Source: Microbacterium foliorum (GTDB lineage: Bacteria; Actinomycetota; Actinomycetes; Actinomycetales; Microbacteriaceae). Taken from it: a DNA stretch of 64,000 nt. The notes under the pieces are model-generated. The model had not been told where the DNA came from, searched no databases, and saw nothing but the letters and a program-made list of their open reading frames with translations. Both the position numbers and the translations under genes were made by a program. Positions 46,687 to 54,376 of this stretch are shown piece after piece. Where the stretch lies: assembly GCF_003367705.1 (NCBI RefSeq), contig NZ_CP031425.1:2418001-2482000 (forward strand), written 5' to 3'. The number at the start of each line of letters is the position of its first letter. Within the stretch, counting starts at the first letter, position 1.

Positions 46687-47613
46687 GTGCCATGGAAACG
46701 CCGCGTGTTCTCGCTCTCACTCGACGACCGCAGGGCGAAGCTCGTGCAATCGAGAAGACGGCCCGGTCGCTTCGAACTCAGCGTGGATGGCATTCCGCAG
46801 TCCGTCGTCTCGATGACCGACCCCACCGACCTCGAGTACGCGTACACCCGGCACATCGCCCGCGCGATCGACGCCGCCGCCGAGCCCGGTGCGCCGCTGT
46901 TCACCGTGCACCTGGGCGCCGGGGCGCTCACACTCGCCCGCTACGTCACGGCGACGCGTGCCGGATCCCCCCAGCTCGTTGTCGAGTTCGAGCCCACGCT
47001 CTACACGGCGGTGGTCGACGCACTGCCCCTGCCTCCCGGCTCCGACGTACGCGTCATCTTCGGCGATGCACGGACCGTGGCGGACGCCGAGCTTCCGGGC
47101 GAGGATCCATCGTCCGCGCCGTCGGCTCCTTCCTCCGCGCCCGATGCCGACGTGACGGGCAGCACCGCGGGCGCCGACGACTGGGTGGAGGCGCGCTTCA
47201 CCGTCGTCGATCTCTGGGATGCCGCCGTCATCCGGCATCGCGTGGCCAGCCAGGAGTTCTACCGCCGGGTCGCCGCACGCTCCGCGGCGACCGGGGTGGT
47301 CGCGGTGAACCTGCTCGACGGGCATCCCTTCGAGTATTCACGACGACAGGCGGCCACCCTGAGATCCGTGTTCGAGCACGTCGCCGTCGTTCTCGATGCC
47401 GAGCCGGACGACGACGAAGGGCCTCTCGGCAACGTCGTCATAGTGGCGAGCCAGGAGCCGCTGGACAGCGTGACCGCCCCGGGCCTGCTCGACACTCCGC
47501 GATCCCGCCTGCTCCACGATGGGGCTCTGACGTCGTGGATCGCTGACGCGCGCATCATGACCGACGCCGACGGCACGGACTCCCCCGACCCCGACGACCT
47601 GCTCTGGGAATGA
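46687..47613 (+). CDS. Spermidine synthase-like (PABS fold) protein
   Basis: 308 residues. The Rossmann-type methyltransferase-like core is visible: TVHLGAGALTLARY as motif I, VVEFEP as the acidic end of strand 2 and FGDARTV. It resembles actinobacterial spermine/spermidine-synthase-like proteins that probably do not make polyamines. A Ser/Ala/Pro/Asp linker at about 140-160 interrupts the core. The C-terminal DPDDLLWE is the source of the tandem repeat that follows. GTG start, probably leaderless. Confidence 0.8.
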   Translation: MPWKRRVFSLSLDDRRAKLVQSRRRPGRFELSVDGIPQSVVSMTDPTDLEYAYTRHIARAIDAAAEPGAPLFTVHLGAGALTLARYVTATRAGSPQLVVEFEPTLYTAVVDALPLPPGSDVRVIFGDARTVADAELPGEDPSSAPSAPSSAPDADVTGSTAGADDWVEARFTVVDLWDAAVIRHRVASQEFYRRVAARSAATGVVAVNLLDGHPFEYSRRQAATLRSVFEHVAVVLDAEPDDDEGPLGNVVIVASQEPLDSVTAPGLLDTPRSRLLHDGALTSWIADARIMTDADGTDSPDPDDLLWE

Positions 47614-47688
47614 CGACCGCTTTGGGAATGACGACCTGCTCTGGGAATGACGACCTGCTCTGGGAATGACGACCTGCTCTGGGAATAG
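47595..47688. repeat. Five 18-19 bp tandem copies of the gene's own 3' end
   Basis: The unit CGACCTGCTCTGGGAATGA includes the last codons and stop of the preceding gene. Copies lie at 47595, 47614 (18 bp, two changes), 47632, 47651 and 47670 (last base changed). Three are perfect. Each brings another TGA. Confidence 0.92.
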
Positions 47689-47731
47689 AGCTCGTCGAAA
47701 CCTCGAGCGCCGTCGAGACGGGGAATCGCGA

Positions 47732-48445
47732 TCAGCCGAAGAGCTCCGGGAGCGCGGCCATGAACTCGTCGAAATGGCTGTACCAGAGGGTGTGGGCCGC
47801 GCCGGGGATGCTGCGGACCTCACCACCCTGTCGAGCGAACCTGCGCGCATCATCGTCGGAGACCCAGGCACTCGGGTCCGCACGCACCAGGATCGACGCC
47901 GGGCCCGGCACCCACGCGTGGTCGATCCCGCACGACACGGATGCCATGGTCTCGGGATCGAAGCGTTCCGCCGCACGGGCCTCGACCTCGGCATCCGCGG
48001 CGGAGTAGAACGGTCGGGCGATCCGCAGCACCTCGGATGACGATCGCGCTCGGCGGTCCTTCTCGTAGGCCTCGACGAGGCTTGCCCGATCCGCCCCTCC
48101 GGTCAGGCGCAGGGCGGCGTCGACGTACACGGCGAGGCGGGGCCGCAGTGATGCGGCGGCCTGCGCGAGAACGGTCGCCCCGTAGGAGTGGCCGAGGCCG
48201 ATCACCGGGCCGCCCGTCGCCCTGCTCTTCACCGTCTCCACCACCGATGCCGCGGCGGTCTCGATCGTGAGGTGCGGATCCCGGGGAGACAGGCCGTGGC
48301 CGGGAAGGTCGAATGCGAGCACCCGGAACCCCCGCCTCGCGAGCCGGGGCACGACGCGGTGCCAGCTCTCCGACGAGCCCATCATGCCGTGCAGAAGCAC
48401 CACCGTTCGAGGGCCGATACCCGACTCGTCCACGTGCAGGAGCAT
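47732..48445 (-). CDS. Alpha/beta hydrolase
   Basis: 237 residues, cytoplasmic. Oxyanion region VVLLHGMMGSSESW, strand FDLPGHGLS, nucleophile GLGHSYGATV with the Ser in the elbow, acid near VRADPSAWVSDDDA and catalytic His in GAAHTLWYSHFDE. This is the classical Abhydrolase_1 layout; substrate unknown. It diverges from the DUF222-HNH gene across 102 bases. Confidence 0.85.
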   Translation of the reverse strand: MLLHVDESGIGPRTVVLLHGMMGSSESWHRVVPRLARRGFRVLAFDLPGHGLSPRDPHLTIETAAASVVETVKSRATGGPVIGLGHSYGATVLAQAAASLRPRLAVYVDAALRLTGGADRASLVEAYEKDRRARSSSEVLRIARPFYSAADAEVEARAAERFDPETMASVSCGIDHAWVPGPASILVRADPSAWVSDDDARRFARQGGEVRSIPGAAHTLWYSHFDEFMAALPELFG

Positions 48446-48535
48446 CAGGTCAGTGTGTCACGGAGGGTGCTGCCAGGCGTATCGTCGTATCGGCATATAT
48501 CGTATCTTTGTTCTAATCTCGCAGCTCTTTCGGGA

Positions 48536-48541
48536 TACGAT
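48536..48541 (+). promoter_or_regulatory. -10 element for leaderless DUF222-HNH transcript
   Basis: TACGAT, 6 bases before the ATG at 48548. The preceding 70 bases are unusually AT-rich for this genome and hold three CGTATC motifs (within 48480-48520). Confidence 0.55.
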
Positions 48542-48547
48542 GGAGAT

Positions 48548-50023
48548 ATGAACGCAGTCCTCGACGCGACCGATTCCCAGATGGCGACCCTCGCCGATCT
48601 GGTGGCCACGCTCGAGATCGCCGAGTCGACGCTGAGCAGCATGACGGCCGCTCGAGACGGGCTGCTGGCGATGGCCGGGCGGCTGGCCATCGATATCGCG
48701 ACGCAGGGCGATCACCCCGACTGCGGTGACCAATCGGTCACGATGATCGCCGCCGAGATCGCCGCCGTCCAGCACGTCAGCGACAGGACGATCGAGCGAC
48801 GGATGGCCGCAGCGAGCATGCTCGTCGACCTCTTCCCCACCGTCTGGGAGGCGCAGTCGAAGGGGCGTATCAGCGCGGCCCACTCCCGGGTGATCGTCGA
48901 CGCAGGCGCACACCTCGAGTCGTCGAGCGCGCGCGAGGCCTTCGCGGCGATCGTGCTGCCGTTGGCCGAGACCGATTCGCCGAACCGTCTTCGCCTACTC
49001 GCCCGCCGCGTGGCAGAGCGGTTCGCCCCGTCGACGGTGACCGAACGCCATCGCACGGCCCGGGCGCAGCGACGAGTCTGGATGACCGACGGGGAAGACG
49101 GCATGGCGGCGTTGCACACACATGCTCCCGCTGCGCTGGTCCACGGAATGCTCGATCGGCTCTCGCAGATGGCGCACACCCTCCGCGACGAGAACCGCCG
49201 TGCGAAGCGGGATGCCATTCGCGAGGGTCGCGAGTACGACGCCGATGACCGCTCGGTCGACGAGATCCGCGCCGACCTGCTCGCCGATCTGGTGCTGAGC
49301 GGCACCCCCGCCGGCCACGACAGCGACGACGGACTGCTCGGTTCGCTTCGAGGACGCGTCGAGATCACGGTTCCTGTGATGACATTGATGTCCGACGATG
49401 CCGGCGCCGATGCATGGACCACCGCCGGCCTCCTCGCGCTTCAGCCCGGTGACCTTGCTGCGGAACCTGCTGACGCTGCTCCTGCTGCGGAATCGGCTGA
49501 CGCTGCTGCGCAACCGGCTCACTCTGCTGCGGAACCTGCTGACGCTGCTGGGGAACCTGCTGACGCTGCTCCTGCTGCGGAACTCGACGGTGCCATGCCG
49601 ATCGACGTCGACACTGCACGACGGCTCGCCGGACTCGTGACCGGTTGGGATCGAGTGATGACCCATCCCGTCAGCGGTCGGGTGCTCGCGGTCGACCGCT
49701 ATCGGCCGAGCACGCACCTTCGACGGCACCTGCGAGCCCGCGACGGGCGGTGCCGCTTTCCCGGGTGCGGGATCATCGCCCGCAAGTGCGATCTCGACCA
49801 CAACCACGCCGCATCGGCGGGTGGTGCGACGTGTGACACGAACCTGGCGACGTTCTGTCGTCGACATCACGTGCTCAAACACAATTCACCGTGGCATGTC
49901 GAGCAGAAGCCCGGCGGTGTCATCGAGTGGACCAGCCCGACCGGGCGGACATATGTCGACACACCCCCGGTGCCGAACACCGTGACCTTTCGCGACTCGG
50001 CAGACGCCCCCGCGCCCTTCTGA
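48548..50023 (+). CDS. DUF222 / HNH endonuclease family protein (13E12-like)
   Basis: 491 residues. Residues 1-290 are the helical DUF222 domain. Residues about 300-355 are a repeat of Ala, Glu, Pro and Asp. The C-terminal HNH nuclease has CRFPGCGI, the DHNH core of CDLDHNHAASAGG and NLATFCRRHHVLKH. This multicopy actinobacterial family includes the mycobacterial 13E12 repeats; its role is unproved, with homing or mobile behaviour suspected. It starts at the ATG after a -10 hexamer, with no ribosome site. The secreted-protein cassette follows directly. Confidence 0.88.
   Translation: MNAVLDATDSQMATLADLVATLEIAESTLSSMTAARDGLLAMAGRLAIDIATQGDHPDCGDQSVTMIAAEIAAVQHVSDRTIERRMAAASMLVDLFPTVWEAQSKGRISAAHSRVIVDAGAHLESSSAREAFAAIVLPLAETDSPNRLRLLARRVAERFAPSTVTERHRTARAQRRVWMTDGEDGMAALHTHAPAALVHGMLDRLSQMAHTLRDENRRAKRDAIREGREYDADDRSVDEIRADLLADLVLSGTPAGHDSDDGLLGSLRGRVEITVPVMTLMSDDAGADAWTTAGLLALQPGDLAAEPADAAPAAESADAAAQPAHSAAEPADAAGEPADAAPAAELDGAMPIDVDTARRLAGLVTGWDRVMTHPVSGRVLAVDRYRPSTHLRRHLRARDGRCRFPGCGIIARKCDLDHNHAASAGGATCDTNLATFCRRHHVLKHNSPWHVEQKPGGVIEWTSPTGRTYVDTPPVPNTVTFRDSADAPAPF
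49447..49590. repeat. In-frame tandem repeat inside the HNH gene
   Basis: Variants of GCTGCGGAACCTGCTGAC recur about seven times. All lengths are multiples of three, so copy changes would lengthen or shorten the Ala/Glu/Pro/Asp linker without a frameshift. Confidence 0.75.
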
Positions 50024-50040
50024 CCGAGACTTCGCCGTCC

Positions 50041-50049
50041 TGTGGATAA
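50041..50049. promoter_or_regulatory. DnaA-box-like 9-mer upstream of first lipoprotein gene
   Basis: TGTGGATAA is the exact complement of TTATCCACA. It starts 36 bases before the -10 hexamer. The same word stands at the same distance in front of the paralogous pair (51625). Confidence 0.5.
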
Positions 50050-50076
50050 CTGAAACGGGGAAGGCCGGTGTGTGGT

Positions 50077-50082
50077 TACGGT
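50077..50082 (+). promoter_or_regulatory. -10 element for leaderless lipoprotein transcript (copy 1)
   Basis: TACGGT, 6 bases before the ATG at 50089. Confidence 0.5.
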
Positions 50083-50088
50083 GGCGCG

Positions 50089-50688
50089 ATGTCCTGTTCG
50101 AGAGTCTTCGCTGCCACCACCGCCCGCGAGCGCCACAAGTCCCGCACGTCCCGCATGCCTCACCCCCTCAGTCAGATCGTTGCGGCTGCGATCGCCGGAG
50201 CCTTGATCATCGCCGCCGCCGGATGCTCGCCAGGGCCGAGCCCCACCCCCACTCCGACTCCCGCTTTCACCGACGAAGCGGATGCCTTCGCCGCAGCCGA
50301 GAAGGTCTACCGGGCGTACAACGATGCGCTGAATGAAGTAGACCCTGCCGATCCCGAGACTTTTGCGCCGTTGTATGCCTTGTCGAGTGGCAATTTCGAG
50401 GCAGCCGATCGAGAGAACTTTTCGGTGATGCACGCCGAGGGGCACGAGATCAGTGGCAGCGCGAGGATCGTCAGCTTCACTGGCATCTCAGCCACGCCAG
50501 CCTTTGACGAAGTGGTCGCGACCGCTTGTCTCGATGTGAGCGATGTCCGCATCGCTGACCGTGACGGTGCATCTTTGGTGTCCGAAACCCGACCAGACAT
50601 ATATCCGCTGAATCTCACTTTTCTGGCCTCGGCCGGCAAAGTGACAATCGACTCGGCGTCGAAGACGGAGGACAACTCATGCATGTGA
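50089..50688 (+). CDS. Small lipoprotein, copy 1 of duplicated pair (DUF6318-like)
   Basis: 199 residues from the ATG at 50089. The lipobox AAAGC gives Cys46; a start at the ATG at 50155 would give a more normal 23-residue signal peptide, but the -10 hexamer favours 50089. A Pro/Thr-rich linker precedes the mature domain, which begins DEADAFAAAEKVYRAYNDAL and ends in a Cys-Met. The helical DAFAAAE..YRAYN segment resembles DUF6318-like proteins; function unknown. It overlaps the PKD-like gene by 10 bp. About half of its mature sequence can be aligned with the product of 51673. Confidence 0.72.
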   Translation: MSCSRVFAATTARERHKSRTSRMPHPLSQIVAAAIAGALIIAAAGCSPGPSPTPTPTPAFTDEADAFAAAEKVYRAYNDALNEVDPADPETFAPLYALSSGNFEAADRENFSVMHAEGHEISGSARIVSFTGISATPAFDEVVATACLDVSDVRIADRDGASLVSETRPDIYPLNLTFLASAGKVTIDSASKTEDNSCM

Positions 50689-51506
50689 CATCAACAGCGA
50701 TATTCCTGATGATGTTGCTCTTGCCAGCCAACCTGGGCGGTGGTGATGGTGGAACGGACTACCTATATGGCACAGACGGTTCTTCGCTCACCGTCACCGG
50801 GACTCGAGACGAACCGGGCACAGGGTCGACCGACCCCGGCCCCGACCCCGGCGCACGGACCGCGCCCGGCTCTCCGAGCGCCCCTGGCACACGATCAGGG
50901 CCGAGCGACGAAGCGATCAAGTTCGCCAAGTGCATGGACGATCAAGGAACCACGCGCTGCGCCCGAGAACTGCCCACACCCGGTACCCCGGAGACGGCGC
51001 CGCAGAAGCAGGACACCGGCGCCCCCGCCATCACCATCTCGGACCTTGCACAGTTCGCTCCCGAGCCGACGCGCACCGTCGCGGAGCCCGGCAACGTCGG
51101 GATCGCCGGTCTGCCGACGAACTTCGTCGCCGCGGCCGAGACCGACATCCGAGACGGCGAACTGCTCGGCATGCCCATCCGCGTGAGGTTCACGCCCACC
51201 GGCTACGACTACACCTACGGTGACGGCAGCACCGCCGTCCTCGAAAGCGCTGGGCAGACCTGGAAGGCATTGGGCCAGGCCCAATTCACCCCGACACCGA
51301 CCAGCCACACGTATCGCATCTCAGGCATCTACCCCGCATCCGTCGACGTCCGCTACGCCGCCGAGGTCGATATCGGCGGCGGGTGGCAGCCGATCGCCGG
51401 GGAACTGACCAGCCGCGGCCGGGCCCAGAACATCCGCATCCTCAGTGCCCGCACCGCGCTCGTCGCCCACACCTGTCTCGAGCGCCCTGCGGCCGCCGGG
51501 TGCTGA
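50679..51506 (+). CDS. Secreted PKD-like domain protein, copy 1
   Basis: 275 residues. Signal-like hydrophobic N-terminus (TAIFLMMLLLP), a Pro/Gly/Thr/Ser-rich spacer to about residue 100, then the conserved part: VGIAGLPTNFVAAA, the YTYGDGST loop typical of PKD domains, QAQFTPTPTSHTYR, and the C-terminal ALVAHTCLERPAAAGC. The two late Cys residues could form a disulfide or pair with the lipoprotein. It starts inside the lipoprotein gene, so the two products are probably made together and work as a surface pair. Function unknown. Confidence 0.72.
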   Translation: MHVTSTAIFLMMLLLPANLGGGDGGTDYLYGTDGSSLTVTGTRDEPGTGSTDPGPDPGARTAPGSPSAPGTRSGPSDEAIKFAKCMDDQGTTRCARELPTPGTPETAPQKQDTGAPAITISDLAQFAPEPTRTVAEPGNVGIAGLPTNFVAAAETDIRDGELLGMPIRVRFTPTGYDYTYGDGSTAVLESAGQTWKALGQAQFTPTPTSHTYRISGIYPASVDVRYAAEVDIGGGWQPIAGELTSRGRAQNIRILSARTALVAHTCLERPAAAGC

Positions 51507-51624
51507 ACACCGCGCAAAACAACGCGACACGCATGGGCACGATGCTCGGCTCGATGTGTGCCCGCCGCCCGGTGCGCAGCCTCCTGACGGGCGCTGCGAC
51601 GTCGAGTTCGCCACCCTGACGGGC

Positions 51625-51633
51625 TGTGGATAA
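51625..51633. promoter_or_regulatory. DnaA-box-like 9-mer upstream of second lipoprotein gene
   Basis: TGTGGATAA again, 36 bases before the -10 hexamer at 51661. The sequence between box and hexamer has diverged between the two copies, but the spacing is unchanged. Confidence 0.5.
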
Positions 51634-51660
51634 CCTCGACGGCGGCTGCGGCATCCGGGC

Positions 51661-51666
51661 TACCTT
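51661..51666 (+). promoter_or_regulatory. -10 element for leaderless lipoprotein transcript (copy 2)
   Basis: TACCTT, 6 bases before the ATG at 51673. Confidence 0.5.
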
Positions 51667-51672
51667 GGCCGG

Positions 51673-52218
51673 ATGATTCACAGACCTGCTCGTGCGCGCG
51701 CCACCGTCCTTCTGGCACTGGGTGCGGTCGCACTCGCAACCGGAGCGCTGATCGGGTGCACGCCCCGCCCTGCACCGACACATACCCCGGCAGCCGTCTT
51801 CGCCACCGAGCAAGACGCGTTCGCCGCAGCCGAAGACGTCTACAGGGCGTACAACGAAGCGGTGAATGAGTCTCGCGACAATGAACAGACGCTCGCTCCA
51901 GAAGACTTTCTGACGGGCCAGATCCTCGCTGCGGAGACCGCCGCTTCGCAGACTCTTGAAGAATCCCACATTCGCTTGGAGGGGCACACGCAGATCCTCG
52001 AGTTTGCAGGCGTATCTGCTGACAAAGGCGTCGCGGTCTCCAAGGTGGTGGCACGCGTGTGCCTCGATATCGAGAACGTTCGGGCTATCGATGCCGATGG
52101 CAATGATGTGACCACCATCGGACGCAGCGATCTCTATGGACTGGACGTCGAGTTCAGCGGCAACAACAACTCGCTGCTGATCTCTGACTATGAGGTCAAC
52201 TCGGAGATCCCGTGCTGA
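51673..52218 (+). CDS. Small lipoprotein, copy 2 of duplicated pair
   Basis: 181 residues, lipobox ALIGC at Cys29, His/Thr/Pro linker. The mature start EQDAFAAAEDVYRAYNEAV is nearly the same as in the product of 50089, and VARVCLDIENVRAIDADG matches VATACLDVSDVRIADRDG there. The C-terminal IPC again ends close to a Cys. Overlaps the next gene by 7 bp, as in copy 1. Function unknown. Confidence 0.72.
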   Translation: MIHRPARARATVLLALGAVALATGALIGCTPRPAPTHTPAAVFATEQDAFAAAEDVYRAYNEAVNESRDNEQTLAPEDFLTGQILAAETAASQTLEESHIRLEGHTQILEFAGVSADKGVAVSKVVARVCLDIENVRAIDADGNDVTTIGRSDLYGLDVEFSGNNNSLLISDYEVNSEIPC

Positions 52219-53000
52219 CGGCGGCACTGGCTGTGGCAGTGCTAGCTTTCGTGCCTGCCGCGACGACCGCGACAGGCTGTTCCGACTCAGCGCTCGCAAC
52301 CGGAGGATGCGGAGTCACCAACGACGGCACCACGCTCACGATCACCGGGACGGAGCACAAGCCGGGCACGAGCACTGACGACTCCACCTCCGACCGCAAC
52401 GACACCGATTCCCCGTCAGATCCCACCCCACGGGCTGCATCCGACCTGTGCAGCCCCCTGGGCTCGCGGGCCGGCAACTGCGCCACGGCCCCGGTGCTCC
52501 CCACCGTGGGTGTGGTCCCATCGATCACGATCGGCGACCTCGAGCAGTTCGCGCCGCAGGCGATCACCGCCGTCGCCGAGCCGGGCAACATCGGCATCGC
52601 CGGAATGTCGACCAACTTCGTCGCGATCGCCACATCGCAGACGAGCGCCGGCACCATCCTTGGATCCCCGGTCACGGTCCGGTTCACCCCCGTCGCATAC
52701 CACTACCGCTACGGCGACGGAAGCATCGCGACACTCGACGCCGCCGGGCAGACATGGGCTGCGCTGGGCCAGGCGCAATTCACCCCCACGCCGACGAGCC
52801 ACACCTACCGCAACCGAGGCATGTACCTGGCCGACGTCGACGTCCGCTACACCGCCGAAATCGACCTCGGCAGCGGATGGTTCCCGGTCGACGGGCAGCT
52901 CACCACCGACGGTCCCGCCCAGGAGATCCGCATCCTCGAAGCGCGCACCGCTCTCGTCGCCCACACCTGTCTCGAACGCCCCGCGTCAGCCGGATGCTGA
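52212..53000 (+). CDS. Secreted PKD-like domain protein, copy 2
   Basis: 262 residues, GTG start inside the lipoprotein gene. Hydrophobic signal (LTAALAVAVLAFVPA), Asp/Ser/Thr spacer, then VGIAG-like NIGIAGMSTNFVAIA, YRYGDGSIA, QAQFTPTPTSHTYR and ALVAHTCLERPASAGC. The distal 150 residues are clearly homologous to the product of 50679, while the spacer has diverged, as expected for an old tandem duplication under selection on the domain. Function unknown. Confidence 0.72.
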   Translation: MLTAALAVAVLAFVPAATTATGCSDSALATGGCGVTNDGTTLTITGTEHKPGTSTDDSTSDRNDTDSPSDPTPRAASDLCSPLGSRAGNCATAPVLPTVGVVPSITIGDLEQFAPQAITAVAEPGNIGIAGMSTNFVAIATSQTSAGTILGSPVTVRFTPVAYHYRYGDGSIATLDAAGQTWAALGQAQFTPTPTSHTYRNRGMYLADVDVRYTAEIDLGSGWFPVDGQLTTDGPAQEIRILEARTALVAHTCLERPASAGC

Positions 53001-53025
53001 GCGCCGCACGTCACCCCGAGCACAC

Positions 53026-53100
53026 CGCACGACCCTGAACCGCACGACCCTGAACCGCACGACCCTGAACCGCACGACCCTGAACCGCACGACCCTGAAC
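53026..53100. repeat. Five perfect 15-bp tandem repeats
   Basis: CGCACGACCCTGAAC five times without a change, then a degenerate sixth copy. It lies 25 bases after the PKD-like gene copy 2 and before the terminator. Confidence 0.95.
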
Positions 53101-53135
53101 CGCCGCACGCTCCTGAACGGCGCGGCACGACGCAG

Positions 53136-53171
53136 AGGAGCCGCCCGGACCCGAAGGTCCGGACGGCTCCT
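53136..53171. terminator. Bidirectional terminator between convergent operons
   Basis: AGGAGCCGCCCGGACC and GGTCCGGACGGCTCCT form a 16-bp stem with one mismatch and a CGAA tetraloop, between the secreted-protein cassette and the sugar transporter. It can serve both strands. Confidence 0.85.
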
Positions 53172-53193
53172 GTGCGTGGAGAAGCGACGTCGC

Positions 53194-54315
53194 TTACTGG
53201 TACGACTTCACGATCTCGAGCAGGCTCGGAACGTTCGCGTACGCCTCAGCAGCGTTCTCCTTGGTGACGATCACCGGGTCGAGCAGGTACGCCGGAACGA
53301 CCTTGGCGCCGTTGTCGTAGGACTCGGTGTCGTTGACGTCGACCTTTTCGCCCTTCTGGAGCTGGCCGACCATCTTGATGGCCTGCTCGACGAGGAGCGT
53401 GGTGTCCTTGTTGATCGTGGAGTACTGGATGCCCTCCATGATCGACTTCACCGACTCGACCTCGGAGTCCTGTCCGGTGACGACCGGAACGGGCTTGCCG
53501 GCCTGCTGCACCGAGGTGATGATGGCGCGAGCGAGGGTGTCGTTCGGGGACAGCACGCCATCGAGCACCGTGTCACCGCTGTACGACGAGGTCAGGATCG
53601 TGTCCATACGGTTCTGCGCGTTCTCGGGCAGCCATCCGTCGGTCGCCGTCTGCGCGATCTCGGTCTGACCCGAGACGACCTTCAGCGTGCCGTCGTCGAT
53701 CTTCGGCTGCAGGACCTCCATGGCCCCGTCGAAGAAGACCGCCGAGTTGGCGTCATCCGGCGAGCCCGAGAAGAGCTCCACGTTGTACGGAGCCTCGTGA
53801 CCTGCACGCTCGGCGAGACCGTCGAGCAGGGCCTGGCCCTGCAGGTTGCCGACCTTGAAGTTGTCGAACGCGGCGTAGTAGTCGACGGCCTCGGTGTTCT
53901 CGATGAGACGGTCGTAGGCGATGACGTAGGCGCCGGCATCCTTCGCGGCCTGCACCTGCGTGGCCAGCTGCTTGCCGTCCTTCGCGCCGATGATGATGAC
54001 CTTGGCACCGTTCTGGACCATGGCCTGGATCTGGTTCTGCTGCTCGGCGACCGTGTTGCTCGCAGGAGCGTACTGGACGTCGGCCTTGAAGCCGGCCTCC
54101 TTCAGGCCGTCCGTGAACAGCTTGCCCGCGAGGACCCAGTTCTCACTGGTCTTGTCGGGAAGCGCGACACCGATCGTGGATCCTGCCTCGAAGCCCGCTG
54201 CGGCCTCGTCGCCGGATCCCGTGTCGGTTCCGCCACCACGCTCAGCGGAGCAACCCGTGAGTGCGAAGGCAGCCGTCGCGACGAGCGCTGTCGCTGTGAC
54301 GATGATCTTCTTCAT
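53194..54315 (-). CDS. chvE: ChvE-type sugar-binding lipoprotein
   Basis: 373 residues, lipobox ALTGC at Cys22. Periplasmic-binding-protein-4 fold of the ChvE/XylF group: GVALPDKTSENWVLAG, GAKDGKQLATQV, AYDRLIENTEAVDYY and VTGQDSEVESVKSI. It should bind monosaccharides such as xylose, galactose, arabinose or glucose and feed MmsAB. It is the last gene of the operon, whereas binding proteins are more often first; the 61-base gap may hold its own promoter. Confidence 0.9.
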   Translation of the reverse strand: MKKIIVTATALVATAAFALTGCSAERGGGTDTGSGDEAAAGFEAGSTIGVALPDKTSENWVLAGKLFTDGLKEAGFKADVQYAPASNTVAEQQNQIQAMVQNGAKVIIIGAKDGKQLATQVQAAKDAGAYVIAYDRLIENTEAVDYYAAFDNFKVGNLQGQALLDGLAERAGHEAPYNVELFSGSPDDANSAVFFDGAMEVLQPKIDDGTLKVVSGQTEIAQTATDGWLPENAQNRMDTILTSSYSGDTVLDGVLSPNDTLARAIITSVQQAGKPVPVVTGQDSEVESVKSIMEGIQYSTINKDTTLLVEQAIKMVGQLQKGEKVDVNDTESYDNGAKVVPAYLLDPVIVTKENAAEAYANVPSLLEIVKSYQ

Positions 54316-54376
54316 GTGATCTCTTTCTCTGTGGTGTGACGGACTCGGCGCGCGAGCACTGCGCGTGTGCGTCCGC

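Noticed and set aside
49390..49640. Leu-rich protein in another frame within the HNH gene
   Set aside because: It is the frame-shifted reading of the Ala/Glu/Pro repeat and has no start signal or homology of its own.
50041..51633. Chromosomal replication origin suggested by DnaA-like boxes
   Set aside because: Only two boxes 1.6 kb apart, both tied to paralogous promoters, with no dnaA, dnaN or AT-rich unwinding region nearby.
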